A DNA stretch of 64,000 nucleotides from Elymus sibiricus (taxonomy: Eukaryota > Streptophyta > Magnoliopsida > Poales > Poaceae), in assembly GCA_039707655.1 (NCBI GenBank), contig CM077676.1, positions 185,872,936 to 185,936,935 on the forward strand. Direction: 5' to 3'. Under the pieces are notes generated by a model, which had not been told where the DNA came from, made no database searches, and saw nothing but the letters and a program-made list of their open reading frames with translations. Each line of letters starts with the position of its first letter. Positions within the stretch are counted from its first letter, which is position 1. Of the stretch, positions 35,001 to 46,536 are shown in pieces. The position numbers and the translations under genes are program-made.

Positions 35001-36569
35001 GAACCTCGGGAGTGCTCGAGAGACATCGAGGCAGAAGTAGACAGAGAGGAAGGCGACGCCGGCGAGTAACGGGCGGAACAGAGCCATGGCGGAGCTTATC
35101 GTGCTCTGGCGAGGAAGAGAACGAAGGGGGAAGTGACCGGAGATGGGGGTGTGGACGACGGGGAGTCAGGTCGGCACCAGAGGACACGCCATGGCAGCTT
35201 GAGCTATCCTGCCCGACGCGACGACCGCGTAGAGCACAGTTCCTGCGTGCAGTTCACGCGGTCACCACGCGCACTACAGGCTCTGGCACTCTCCTGCCTG
35301 TCAAAACTTGTCAAACAGCTCCCTCACTGCTCAAATAGATAAGAGATTTGGCTGGGATAATCTAGATAGCTCTGAGGTGAGAGAAACTTGTTGAAATAGA
35401 TTCTGACAGTAAACTTGGGGACCAAGCTGAGATAAAATGGCTTAGCAAGAGGGATTGAGATGTTGTCAAATTGATATGGGGTAGGAAGGAGTATATGCTG
35501 AAAAATTTGGAGGCATTTGAACAAGATTTGCACACACATCCTTTGGAATGCCAAATATGGTCCAAAAACTGAATCTGGATGTTGCACTCATCTGGCTAAG
35601 TGAAATGAGCTGAATTTTGGTGGAGAGTGATGATTTGGATATATCGAGATGCTGGTAAAATTTCAGCTCATTTGGACATACCAAAATGGTACTTCCTTCA
35701 CAGAGCTGCAATCTGGACAGAAACTTAGGAAAATTGCTAGGGAAAATTGGCTAGGTCAAATGGGCTGGTTTTTGGTATACAGGGGTTATTTATCATGGTT
35801 AACCATCCTGAAAAGTTTCACCCAAAAAGATCAAGGGAGCAAGCACTTCCTTTGCAAACAGGAAATCTGGACAGAATTTGCAAATGGATGTTGTGCTCAA
35901 AATTTGGTCTATGGAACTTGGGATCTTGATGGAAATGGTGAATATATGGATAGGATAAGCTCCACAAATTATTTGGGATTTTTCCTGGCTACCAAAATGG
36001 TAGTTCCTTTGGAAAGTGCCCAAATTGCAATATTGGCTTTAAATAGGAAAATGCAATTTCCCTTATTTAATTATTGCCAATATTTTTATTGGAGCACAAT
36101 ATGATCACAAAGAATATCTCCACAAGTTTTCATGAACTTTGGGGATGGATAGATATTTTCCTGGATTTAATTCCTTTAACTGGCAGAAAAAGGAATTAAT
36201 TTTAAATGAAAAATATTGCAAAAGACTTGGCAATATTTTCGCATATCCAGGGTTTATAGATGTGGGATGATCGCTGGGAAAAGTTTGGGAGGCAATAGAT
36301 CAAAAGAAATTGGGATTCCTTTGTAACGGAAGGAATTAGGGTTTCCCTTCTGGTTGATCGGAGAGTAGGGTTTCGGTGGCAAAATGCTGAGAAAATATCT
36401 TGGGTGACAAGATTGGTCTGGAGAGAATCTCTGGTTGGATAGGGAAGGCAAGGCTAACTGACCATGTTCATATACCCAAGAGCGAGAGAAAATCCGATAA
36501 CATCGAAAAAAGACGAGAGTCAAATCCCACGAAGGAAAAAAAACAAGGAGCGAAAACCAGGGTGTCACA
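32019..36569 (-). repeat. 5' LTR of the long-LTR element (4551 bp)
   Basis: It pairs with 24689-29165 over its whole length apart from small indels and base changes. It begins TGTGGCGCC and ends GGTGTCACA in window orientation. Confidence 0.9.
34879..34886 (-). promoter_or_regulatory. TATA box of the long-LTR element's 5' LTR
   Basis: TATAAATA on the minus strand sits in a GC-rich context. The matching site in the 3' LTR is altered by one base. Confidence 0.55.
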
Positions 36570-38030
36570 TCAATCCAGTAGGAGAACCAAACAGAACCTC
36601 GTTAGCAGCACCTACACACACAAAAGCAAATACTTTCACCCAACGCGAACAAGAGGGTTGTCAATCCCCAGAATGGTTACTTGCAAGGATTAATTCTGAT
36701 AATGATAGATAAATAAATAAATTTCAAAGTAAAATAAATGAAATAAAATTGCAGCAATGTATTTTTGGATTTTATATATAATAGATAAATGACCCGGGGG
36801 CCATAGTTTTCACTAGAGGCTTCCCTCTCGAACAAATAGCATACGGTGGGTGAACAAATTACTGTTGGGCAATTGATAGAAAAGCGCATAGTTATGATGA
36901 TATTCAAGGCAATGATCATGTATATAGGCATCACGTCCGAGACAAGTAGACCGACTCCTGTCTGCATCTACTACTATTACTCCACCCATCGACCGCTATC
37001 CAGCATTCATCTAGAGTATTAAGTTAATAAAAATGGAGTAACGCCTTAAGCAAGATGACATGATGTAGACAAAGTAAACTCAAGCAATATGAATAAACCC
37101 CATCGTTTTATCCTTAATGGCAACAATACAAATACGTGTCTTGTCCCCTACTTTTTCACTGGGATAGAGCACCGCAAGATTGAACCCATCACAAAGCACC
37201 TGTCCCATTGCAAGATAAATCAATCTAGTTGGCCAAACCAAACGGATAGATCAGAGAGAAATACAAAGCTATAACAATCATGCATAAATAAGTTCAGAAA
37301 AGACTCAAATATTTCTCATGAATAATCTGATCATAAACCCACAATTCATCGGATCCCAACAAACACACCGCAAAAGAAGATTACATCGGATAGAACTTCA
37401 AGAACGTCGAGGAGAAGTTTGTATTGAAGATCAAAGAGAGAGAAGAAAACATCTAGCTACTAGCTATGGACCCGTAGGTCTGTGGTAAACTACTCACACG
37501 TCATCACAAGGGCAGCAAGGTTGATGTAGAAGCCCTCCGTGATTGATTGCCACTCCGGTAGAGTACCGGAAAAGGCCTCCAGATGGGATCGCGGAAGAAC
37601 CAAAGCTTGCAGCAGTGGAAAAGTTATTTCTTGTGGATCTCTGGTATATTGGGAATATTTGAGAATTTATAGTGGCGAAATTAGGTCAAGATGAGCCATG
37701 AGGGGCCCACAAGCCTGGGGGCATGTCTACCCCCCTGGGCGCGCCTCTCGAGCTTGTCGCTCCCTCGTGACTCCTCCGGTCTTCTCCCGAACCTTCGAGG
37801 GTCTCTTTTGGTCCAGAAAAAATTAATCCAAAGTTTTTTCTTCGTTTGGACTCCGTTTGATATTGATTTTCTGAAAAGCCAAAAACAAGCAGAATAATAG
37901 CAAATGGCACTGGGCACTAGGTTAATAGGTTAGTCCCAAAAATGATATATAATTGCATATAAAACTTCCAAGATTGATACTATAATAGCATGGAACAATA
38001 AAAAATTATAGATACGTTGGAGATGTATCA

Positions 38031-40905
38031 AGCATTCCCAAGCTTAATTCCTGCTCGTCCTCGAGTAGGTAAATGATAATAACAGAATTCTAGATGTGGA
38101 ATGCTACCTAACATGTTCATCATGTAATCTCTTTTACGGTATGAATATTAAGGAACGAGTGATTCAAAGCAATAGTCTATAATTTGATATAAAGACATCA
38201 ATACTCAGGCATACCAAAAAACAATCATGCCTTTCAAAATAAAAATGCTAAAGAACGCTATCCCTACAAAATCATATAGCCCGTCATGCTTAGTCTTCCT
38301 AACACAAAGTATTAATCATGCACTACCCCGATGACAAGCCGAGCAATTGGTTCATCCTTTTTAATGCGCTTCAGCTTTTTCAACCCGCACGCAATACATG
38401 AGCGCGAGCCAAGGACATAGAACTATGGGTGGAATAGAATATGATGATAGAGATTAATAAGGGGAAGTCAAAAAGGAAGATAGTCTCACATTGACATGAC
38501 TAATCAACGGTCTATGGAGATACCCATCAATTGATGTCAATGCGAGGAGCAGGAATTGCCATGCAACGGATGCACTAAGAGCTATAAGTGTATGAAAGCT
38601 CAAACTAAAACTAAGTGGGTGTGCATCCAACTTGCTTGCTCATGAAGAACTCAGGCATTTGAGGAAGCCTATCATCGGAATATACAAGCCAAGTTCTATA
38701 ATGAAAAATTCCCACTAGTATATAAAAGTGACAACTCAGGAGACTCTCTATATGAAAAACATGGTGCTACTCTGAAGCACAAGTGTGGAAAAGGATAGTA
38801 ACATTGCCCCTTCTCTCTTTTTCTCTCATTTTTTTTGCTGGGCTCTTTTTGGCCTCTTTTTTTTCTTTCTTTTTTTATATTTTTCGTCCGGAGCCTCATC
38901 CCGACTTGTGGGGGAATTACAGTCTCCATCATCCTTTCCTCACTAGGACAATGCACTAATAATGATGATCGTCACACTTTTATTTACTTACAACTCAATA
39001 TTACAACTTGATACTAGAACAATATGACTCTATATGAAGCCTCTGGCAGTGTACTAGGATGTGCAATGATCTAGCGTAACATGTATAACAAATGATGAAC
39101 GGTGGCTGAGTCACAAATACTGTGTCAGCTATATGATCATGCAAAGCAATATGACAATGATTATGTGTGTCATATAAAAAGAACGGTGGAAGTTGCATGG
39201 AAATATATCTCGGAATGGCTATGGAAATGCCATAACAGGTAGGTATGGTGGCTGTTTTGAGGAAGATATAAAGAGGCTTAAGTGTGATAGAGCGTATCAT
39301 ATCACGGGGTTTGGATGCATCGGCAAAGTTTGCACTGACTCTCGAGGTGAGAAAGGGCAATGCACGGTACCAAAGAGGCTAGCAAATTGCAGAAAGGTCA
39401 GAGTGCGTATAATCCATGGACTCACATTAGTCATAAAGAACTCAAATACTTATTGCAAAAGTCTATTAGCCCTCGAAGCAAAGTACAACTACGCATGCCC
39501 ATAGGGGGATAGATTGGTAGGAAAAGACCATCGCTCGTCCCCGACCGCCACTCATAAGGTAGACAATCAATAATAAATCATGCTCCAACTTCATCACACA
39601 ACTAAAGACTATACGTGCATGCTTCGGGAATCACAAACCTTAACACCAATGTTCTTACTAAGCCATAATCATTCACTAGTACATCCACATATTACCATCT
39701 TAATATCGCAAAACTATTGCAAGGAGTCAAACTTATCATATTCAGTGATCTACATGAAAGTTTTTATTATATCCCTCTTGAATACCTATCCTTTATGGAC
39801 CAATCTTATAACCCATGCAAATTGCCATTACTATTTATTAGACTCTCAAAAAGATTTAAGTGAAGCATGAGAGTGCAACTATTTTTTTAAAATATAATCA
39901 CCACCGTGCTCTAAAAGATATAAGTGAAGCACTAGAGCAATTGCCTAGCTCAAAAGATATAAGTGAAGCACATAGAGTATTCTAACGAATCACGATAAAT
40001 GTGTGGCCCTCTCAAAAAGTGTGTTCAGCAAAGATGATTGTGGCAAACTAAAAAGCAAACAAAGAAAATAAAACTATGGCACAAGACGCTCCAAGTAAAA
40101 CACATATGATGTGATGAATAAAAATATAGCTCCAAGTGATATACCAATAGATTGTAGACGAAAGAGGGGATGCCATCCGGGGCATCCCCAAGCTTAGACG
40201 CTTGGGTCTTCCTTGAATATTACCTTGGGGTGCCTTGGTCATCCCCAAGCTTAGGGTCTTGCCGCTCCTTATTCCTTCATCCATGGTGGTCTCACCCAAA
40301 ACTTGAAAACTTCAGCACACAAAACTCAACAGAAACCTCGTGAGATCCATTAGTATAATAAACAAATCTTAAAATTTAGGTACTGTTATAAATTGATTCA
40401 TATTTAATATTGGCATAATTCTACTGTACTCCAACTTCACCATGACTTATACCCCCTGATACAATCCATAAATTCATCAAAATAAGCAAACTATGCAACA
40501 AAAACAGAATCTGTCTAAAACACAATAGTCTGGAAAGATCTGAATAAAAGTCATACTTCTGTAACTCCAAAAATTCTGAAAAATTAGGAAAACGTAAAAA
40601 ATTCATATACCAATACTATGTTAAATATTCAGAATTTTATCACGCTCCAGTAAAATCAGAGAAATTCTGCACTAGACTCAAAAGTTTCTGTTTTCAAACA
40701 GCATCAGTTAGACTATCATCCAAATCATCCCAAAGGCATTACTTGGCACAAACACTAATTAAATGATAAAAACACAATCATAACAGTAGCTATAATTGTG
40801 TAAAGACACAAAACAGAAAACAAAGAAAAAATTTAAGATACATATTGGGTTGCCTCCCAACAAGCGATGTTGTTTTATGCCCCTAGCTAGGCATAATGCA
40901 TAGTT
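38031..40905 (-). other. Non-coding interior of the Athila-like element
   Basis: No credible gene. On the minus strand AATTAAGCTTGGGAATGCT touches the 3' LTR at 38031-38049, the likely polypurine tract. Similar AAGCTTGGGGATG motifs recur at about 40182-40195 and 40239-40253. A pyrimidine-rich T tract spans about 38810-38885. Confidence 0.65.
39843..39978. repeat. Three spaced repeats of a 30-bp motif
   Basis: CTCAAAAAGATTTAAGTGAAGC (first 20 bases CTCAAAAAGATTTAAGTGAA) occurs near 39843, and close variants containing AAAAGATATAAGTGAAGCA occur near 39910 and 39950. Confidence 0.8.
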
Positions 40906-41606
40906 TCAAGCATTATCATCCTTAGTTTCTACATCTTGAGATGTATGTTTGTCAGGAGGCTTTTCAAAAACAATGGGGAACACATCATCAATCGAGATTT
41001 TATCATTATTAAGGCAACTTTCCTCAAATCCTTGTTGGTTCCCTTTTACAATCCAAGAATATTTCTGATTAATACCATTGAAGACTTGTTGGATAATATG
41101 TAAAGGAGGGACTTCCTTTTTAGTAGTTTCATCGAAAGTTTGATCATCATGAAACATATACCTCATGATATAATCTTCATTATATAAAATTTCATCTATC
41201 ACAGGGTGTTCATAACTCATGTTGTAAAAATCAAAGATCTCTCTAGCCTCTTGCACTATGTAATCGAATTCATTGATAAGGATAAGAGTAGCTATTTTTT
41301 AGCCTTAAGGTTATTTATAACGGGTAAATCATAGAATAATCTTTGCAAAGTGGGATGATTATGAACAAATCTTCTTTCAAGTTTAAGAACGAGTGCAGAA
41401 ATAGCTTCGGGGTAACTATTGGTTCTTTTAAGAATAGGAATGTCATTACAAACCAAAGTTCCCGTACAAGTAAAGAATTCTTGGATAACACTTTTTCCGA
41501 TGATATTCTCACTTCTCGTCACAAAAAATTTCGTATCCAAGTTTCCAGGAATTTCTATCTTAGAGATTTTACCATTCTTCATTTTTTCAATAACAAACTC
41601 AGACAT
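40906..41606 (-). pseudogene. Uncharacterised protein of the Athila-like element, one frameshift
   Basis: An ATG at 41606 (start M-S-E-F-V-I-E-K) opens a frame about 205 bases downstream of the LTR. It ends after ...N-L-K-A-K-K at 41292, and a second frame continues with related composition from about 41285 to the stop at 40906. The break lies in a run of A, so loss of one base is the simplest cause. The two parts together make roughly 233 residues. The protein is Ile- and Lys-rich with no zinc knuckle, protease or polymerase motif, and I do not recognise the family. It occupies the place where gag normally starts. A role in packaging or in supporting the element is possible but not shown. 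Confidence 0.65.
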
Positions 41607-41788
41607 GGTAGCAACTTCAAGCAAGCAAACTAACAAACAAGCAAATAAAATATTTTTGTGTTTTTTTAATTTTTATGAGAAGTGGGGGAGATGAAAACGA
41701 GAGGCAAATGCAAATAAAAAGGCAAGTGAAAATAAGAGCAAGTAGATGATAGTTTATGCGAAGGTACTTGATATGTTTTGGTGATGTC

Positions 41789-41806
41789 TCCCCGGCAACG
41801 GCGCCA
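41789..41806 (-). promoter_or_regulatory. Primer-binding site of the Athila-like element (tRNA-Asp type)
   Basis: TGGCGCCGTTGCCGGGGA on the minus strand, 11 bases inside the LTR. It is the primer site typical of Athila-lineage elements. The identical site is at 63316-63333. Confidence 0.88.
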
Positions 41807-41817
41807 GAAATTCTTCC

Positions 41818-43207
41818 TGCTACTTGTGAGCTGCGTTGGGATTTCCTCGAAGAGGAGAGAATGATGCAGTACAGTAGAGATAAGTATTTCCCTCAGTTAA
41901 GAACCAAGCTTATCAATCCAGTAGGAGAACCAAATAGAACCTCGTTAGCAGCACCTACACACACAAAAACAAATACTTGCACCCAACGCGAACAAGAGGG
42001 TTGTCAATCCCCTTGGCGGTTACTTGCAAGGATTAATTCTGATAGTGATAGATAAATAAATAAATTGCAAAGTAAAATAAAAGAAATAAAATTGAAAAAG
42101 GTTTTTTAGATTTTATATATAATAGATAAATGACCCGGGGGCCATAGTTTTCACTAGAGGCTTCTCTCTCGAACACATAGCGTACGGTGGGTGACCAAAT
42201 TACTGTTGGGCAATTGATAGAAAAGCGCATAGTTATGATGATATTCAAGGCAATGATCATGTATATAGGCATCATGTCTGAGACAAGTACACCGACTCCT
42301 GCCTGCATCTACTACTATTACTCCACCCATCGACCGCTATCCAGCATGCATCTAGAGTGTTAAGTTAATAAAAACGGAGTAACGCCTTAAGCAAGATGAC
42401 ATGATGTAGACAAAGTAAACTCAAGCAACATGAATAAACCCCATCGTTTTATCCTTAATGGCAACAATGCAAATATGTGTCTTGTCCCCTACTTTGTCAC
42501 TGGGATAGAGCACCGCAAGATTGAACCCATCACAAAGCACCTCTCCCATTGCAAGATAAATCAATCTAGTTGGCCAAACCAAATGGATAGATCAGAGAGA
42601 AATACAAAGCTATAACAATCATGCATAAATAGGAGAGAAGAAGCCATCTAGCTACTAGCTATGGACCCGTAGGTCTGTGGTAAACTACTCACACATCATC
42701 GGAAGGGCAGCAAGGTAGATGTAGAAGCCCTCCGTGATCGATTCCCCCTCCGGCAGAGTACCCGAAAAGGCCTCCAGGTGGGATTGCGGAAGAACAGAAG
42801 CTTGCAGTGGCGGAAAAGTTATTTCGTGTGGCTCTCTGGTATATTGGGAATATTTGAGAATTTATAGAGGCGGAATTAGGTCAAGATGAGTCACGAGGGG
42901 CCCATAAGCCTGGGGGCGCGCCTCCCAAACTTGTCGCTCCCTCCTGACTCCTATGGTCTTCTCCCAAACCTTCGAGGGTCTCTTTTGGTGTAGAAAAAAT
43001 TAATCCATAGTTTTTTCTTCGTGTGGACTCCGTTTGATATTGATTTTCTGAAAAGCCAAAAACAAGCAGAAAAACAGCAAATGGCACTGGGCACTAGGTT
43101 AATAGGTTAGCCCCAAAAATGATATATAATTGCATATAAAACATCCAAGATTGAAACTATAATAGCATGGAACAATAAAAAATTATAGATACGTTGGAGA
43201 CGTATCA
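41818..43207 (-). repeat. 5' LTR of the Athila-like element (1390 bp)
   Basis: Partner of the split LTR. It is shorter because about 163 bases are missing near 42630, between CATGCATAAAT and AGAAGCCATC. The TATA box reads TATAAATT on the minus strand at 42866-42859. Confidence 0.9.
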
Positions 43208-43212
43208 GGTGA

Positions 43213-44617
43213 CGATCATCCTGGCCTGCGTGGCCTTGCGTGAGCAGCTCATCGTCCGCTACCTCGCCACGAAAGTCGGGTAACAGCCGCCGTTCCGGGA
43301 ACGATTTGGGGGCCATACGTCGGTTCTCGAGGTCCACTTCTGCCGCCAGTATTTTGACCCATTTGTCATTCAGCGCGTTTTTGTGAGTGTACAACTCCTG
43401 TTGTTTCCTCTTCATACTACGCGTTGTTGCGATTAGCCGCCATTGGAACCGTATCTGCTCGGATGGGTTTACGGGCGCGACAAAATCCTCTGGTCCGAGG
43501 CTGATATCATCCTCGGATTCGGGGAGGTAGTCTTTGTCCGCCTCGTCATTGTAGGCGTCCTTGGCTACGGGATCCTCCTCCATCGGAGTTCCTACGGGCC
43601 CATCCTGTTGGGAGGACGGGGCTTGATCGCCCTCGCCCGGGTTCTCGGCGGTGTCGGGGTCCATGCCATTGTCGGCGGCGCTCGTAGAGTTGGTCGTACT
43701 CCTGCTTCCATTGTTTCCCTTGGTCCGCTTCCTATGGCGGCGACGTTTAGAACTTTCCTTGGGCTTCTCCTCAGAGTTGTCCTTGGGAGTATTGACCATG
43801 TAAACGTCATAAGTAGATGTTGCCGCCCAATCCCCTGTACGGGGTTTGACGGACAGATTTGCTCCAGTAGCGCCACAGACATCTTCATCCATGTCAGTGG
43901 CTTCGTCAGAGCCGTAGTCAAGCGCATCCGTCAAGTCTTCGACTGTGGCGACTAGGTGGGTGGTGGGTGGGACAAAAATTTCCCGATCATCAGCTTTACA
44001 TCCGATCTGATCGTTGACGGTGGATGAGATCGCCAGGTTTTGGATTCGGTCCAGCACCTCATTTATCTGTGAGAATTCCTCCATGCTCAAGACCTGGCTA
44101 TAGGCCGGGCTGATCCGGAGTGGTCTGCTCGGGCCGCCTAGTGCGGTACCATCTGCCTGTTCATCTAGGGTTGACTCCTGGCGGGTGAGAGGGGGAATTA
44201 TGTCATTGATTGGTGATGAGACTAATGCTGCTGGGCCCATTGGTGAGCTTGGCTCAAAACCAGTGTTCGAAGACACAGCAATCGGGCCAAGCGCGGAGGC
44301 CATCGGATCTATCTCCGAGGTAGGTTCTGCTGGAAGGTTGGATCCGAGGATCAGATCGGGAGTCAACCCTAGGATCGCGACACCGGAAGGGCTTTCAAGC
44401 AGATTCGAGGTCCACCCTGAAAGGATCAGGTCACCTCGGGTGTCCGCGATGTACTCCAGGCTCCCGAACTTGATGACTTGATTTGGGGGGAAGTTCTCAA
44501 TGCGGCCAAGGCGGCTGGTCGGATCAGCGTGCACCACAACACTACCAAAAGCGAAGAGTTGGCCGGGGACAAAGATGTCACTGCAACCAATACCGTTGTT
44601 GATCTGCAAGCGAGCCA
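43213..44617 (-). CDS. gag: Tat2 Gag N-terminal block, open but cut by the Athila-like insertion
   Basis: The ATG at 44617 (M-A-R-L-Q) is chosen because it matches the Tat1 start and lies just past the primer site; the frame itself is open further upstream. About 468 codons are free of stops. It shows the same V-P-G-Q-L-F-A-F-G block as Tat1, then an acidic Ser/Asp/Glu-rich region and a Lys/Arg-rich stretch (K-R-R-R-H-R-K-R-T). The protein continues in 24588-23780. The frame stays open for about 35 more codons into the inserted LTR, which is coincidental. Confidence 0.8.
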
Positions 44618-44643
44618 TCGATCTCGGGTGATCACATAGCAAG

Positions 44644-44661
44644 CTCTCAATGAAAGCACCA
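44644..44661 (-). promoter_or_regulatory. Primer-binding site of Tat2
   Basis: TGGTGCTTTCATTGAGAG on the minus strand, one base inside the 5' LTR, identical to Tat1. Confidence 0.75.
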
Positions 44662-44662
44662 A

Positions 44663-45144
44663 TGTCGGTGTCAAAACCGGCAGATCTCAGGTAGGGGGGC
44701 CGAGCTGTGAGATGAGATCGATGGGTAATAGGAGACGTAGGACACGATGATTTACCCAGGTTTGGGCCCTCTCTAAGGAGGTAAAATCCCTGCGTCCTGC
44801 TCTTGTTTATATTGATGATGTATCAAGGTACAGAGTTGATCTACCTCAAGATCGTGAGTTATGGCCTAACCCTAGGGGTATGATAAATGATTGTGCCTCT
44901 ATGGACTAAACCCCCTAGTTTATATAGGCACCAGGGGTATCTAGGGTTACACATGGTCGGTTATCATCTAGGGATTACATGCCAAATCTCGTATCTTGGG
45001 GTGCACGCAGAAGTCTTCGGTGAGGCCCGATATGTTGGTTCTTCAAGTTGAAATCTTCCAGAGTTCTTGCCTTTCCATGGGCCTTAAGTTCGGCCCATAG
45101 AACAGATCAACTAGGCCGGGACCCCCTAGTCCAGGACACTGTCA
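44663..45144 (-). repeat. 5' LTR of Tat2 (482 bp)
   Basis: TGTCGGTGTC...GGACACTGTCA, the same length as the Tat1 LTRs and clearly related. TATA box TATATAAA on the minus strand at 44926-44919. The five flanking bases TCGGG (45145-45149) are the expected target copy. Confidence 0.9.
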
Positions 45145-45233
45145 TCGGGGTTTGGTAGGCTGGGCTGCATGTGTTTTCTGGGCCGCGCGAAGCTTAAAGC
45201 TTTCATGGGCCAGGCTGAGGGGGAACAGCTAAG

Positions 45234-45698
45234 TTATCCGTTTTTCTCGAGCCACGCGTGCCTCGCTTGCATGCGTTGGGAAGCGTAGGAGATGATGCGA
45301 CGTCTCATAAGAAATGCAGAATTCCTCCTCCGTTGAATCGTGACTCCTCCACACTCTAGACTTGGCCCTCCTTTATACTCGGTTTGGCGGTTGCAGTAGA
45401 AGAACTCTTGTAAAAGAGTAACAGTTGGCTCAATCTGAAGATACACTTCACAGAAGACTTGGAAGTTGCTTAAATTGAGGACTGAGTTGGGAGCGAGATC
45501 TTATGGTCTAATGTCAAAATAGTGAAGGACATCACGGAAGAATTTGGAACCCGGAGGACGAAAACCCCTGTCCAGATGATCAGCAAAAATAACAATTTCA
45601 TTCTGGCCTGGTTGGGGCCGGGTCTCTTCCTCGGGAACTTGCCAGTCAATTTGGTCTTGAGCCGCCAGAATACCGGTCTTTACCAATTCATTAAGCAT
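45234..45698 (-). pseudogene. Antisense gene of E, first coding part, truncated by Tat2
   Basis: From the ATG at 45698 the frame reads conserved family blocks: P-Q-P-G-Q-N-E-I-V, R-G-F-R-P-P-G-S-K-F-F-R-D, and R-Q-T-E-Y-K-G-G-P-S-L-E. A TAA at 45501-45503 interrupts it. Near the end the residues stop resembling the family, which suggests a frame change before the Tat2 joint at 45145. It is homologous to the Tat1 and Tat3 antisense genes and lies in the same place, opposite to the retroelement. Confidence 0.75.
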
Positions 45699-45729
45699 AA
45701 GTTATGTGATGCATGACTTGAAGTTGGCA

Positions 45730-46193
45730 GCTTTGCTTATCTTAGGATCCATATGTTCAGTTTGTGATTAAGCTACATGACAAAAGAAGGAAATTACAAG
45801 CCGGTCAACTATATGAATCAAAAGCATTCGACAATTTAACAGTATGAGTCGGCTAAAAGTTTATTGCGATACAAAGAGCCGGCAAAAGAATGGTGCAGGT
45901 GTAAGTCGGCTAAAAATGTTACTATGGTTTGAGAGTCAGCAAAAGGGACAGTATATTCAAATATGTTTAAGGTTAAAGAGCTGGCAAGATTACGAAGCAA
46001 TTTCTGGGTCAAATAGCTATGAGCAACTACTGTTCAGATTCAAATATAGTTATGGATCTGAAAAATGTTCGGAAAAGAAAAGTAAAAGCCCTAGGTTCTG
46101 TAAAACAATCAAGTGCGACAGCGACTGGAGTTTTTCTAAGGCAACGGTAAGGATCTAAGGCAGTTTGGATGTAAGCGGAGGCAATATAACACC
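45730..46193. other. AT-rich non-coding stretch of E
   Basis: No frame or repeat of note; probably leader or intron of the antisense gene on the minus strand. Confidence 0.4.
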
Positions 46194-46466
46194 CTATGAA
46201 TGATAAACTGGGAGTAAACTAGATCTACAACACGTTCGTGAAGAACGTCGATGAACAGTGAAAGAACTACGAAGAACTACGGCGATGGAAAAATGCCATG
46301 GGAGAGCTAGTGTACTCATAGATCTGTGAAGATGAAGTGAGGGCTTCAGGTGCTGAGGCCACGGCCGCGGCGGTTTTCGGCGAGGTATTGGAAGTGGTGT
46401 TGATGGAGCTCCTTCCGCTGTGGGTGAGGACGGCGAGCTCGAGGCATGCACAGGGGCGTCGGGCAT
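46194..46466 (-). CDS. Possible 5' exon or leader frame of the E antisense gene
   Basis: A 90-codon frame starting M-P-D-A-P-V lies about 65 bases downstream of a TATA box on the minus strand and upstream of the conserved antisense frame. It is Pro-, Ser- and Arg-rich with no domain. It may be a first exon, an upstream frame or chance; no splice partner could be fixed. Confidence 0.3.
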   Translation of the reverse strand: MPDAPVHASSSPSSPTAEGAPSTPLPIPRRKPPRPWPQHLKPSLHLHRSMSTLALPWHFSIAVVLRSSFTVHRRSSRTCCRSSLLPVYHS

Positions 46467-46528
46467 GAGAGGAAGAAGAAGGGCTTGAATAGACGAGGTA
46501 AAAAATGGGAGTGGAGGCCTACTGGTCT

Positions 46529-46536
46529 ATTTATAG
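46529..46536 (-). promoter_or_regulatory. Putative TATA box of the E antisense gene
   Basis: TATAAATA on the minus strand in the element interior, about 830 bases upstream of the conserved antisense frame. Confidence 0.5.

Larger units (their letters stand above)
24689..36569 (-). mobile_element. Long-LTR, non-coding retrotransposon (LARD-like), 11.9 kb
   Basis: Two near-identical blocks of about 4.5 kb (24689-29165 and 32019-36569) flank a 2.85-kb interior. The ends read TGTGACACC...GGCGCCACA on the minus strand, and TCAAT flanks both sides (24684-24688, 36570-36574). The primer-binding site beside the right LTR and the purine tract beside the left set the minus orientation. No Gag or Pol could be found in the interior. 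The architecture matches the large retrotransposon derivatives (LARDs) known from Triticeae, such as Sukkula; membership in that family is inferred from layout only. Confidence 0.88.
24589..38030 (-). repeat. 3' LTR of the Athila-like element, split into 24589-24688 and 36575-38030
   Basis: The two parts join to about 1556 bp when the nested element and one TCAAT are removed. The order matches the uninterrupted partner LTR at 41818-43207. A TATA box reads TATAAATT on the minus strand at 37671-37664. Confidence 0.88.
24589..43207 (-). mobile_element. Athila-like Gypsy element (Sabrina/WHAM-like LTR), split by the long-LTR element
   Basis: LTR ends TGATACGTCTCC...AGTAGCA read on the minus strand at both sides. 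The flanking bases are GGGGA (24584-24588) and GGTGA (43208-43212), a duplication with one change, and the host Gag frame rejoins across it. Own length without the nested insertion is about 6.7 kb. The primer-binding site matches tRNA-Asp, as in the Athila lineage. The interior holds one broken small gene and no recognisable Gag, reverse transcriptase or integrase, so it is non-autonomous. The family name is from memory of Triticeae LTRs and is tentative. Confidence 0.85.
8588..45144 (-). mobile_element. Tat2: Tat-type Gypsy element, 5' part, split by three insertions
   Basis: The element reads leftward from its 5' LTR (44663-45144). Its gag-pro region is in three blocks: 44617-43213, 24588-23780 and 10556-9543, followed by a non-coding block to 8588. 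The gaps are the Athila-like element, the CACTA element and, at the left, the chromovirus. Removing the Athila-like element with one target copy rejoins the Gag frame. Removing the CACTA with one CGC rejoins it also. The family matches Tat1: both LTRs are 482 bp and the primer site is the same. The 3' half lies beyond the chromovirus, outside the window. Confidence 0.88.

Noticed and set aside
24689..36569. Two near-identical 4.5-kb blocks, first read as a segmental duplication
   Set aside because: They have TG...CA ends, a primer site and a purine tract on their inner edges and a shared TCAAT duplication outside, so they are the LTR pair of one element.
37660..37900. Overlapping 60-80-codon frames on both strands, found again at 42881-43087 and 49742-50032
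   Set aside because: They recur only because the same LTR is present three times; lengths and frames differ between copies.
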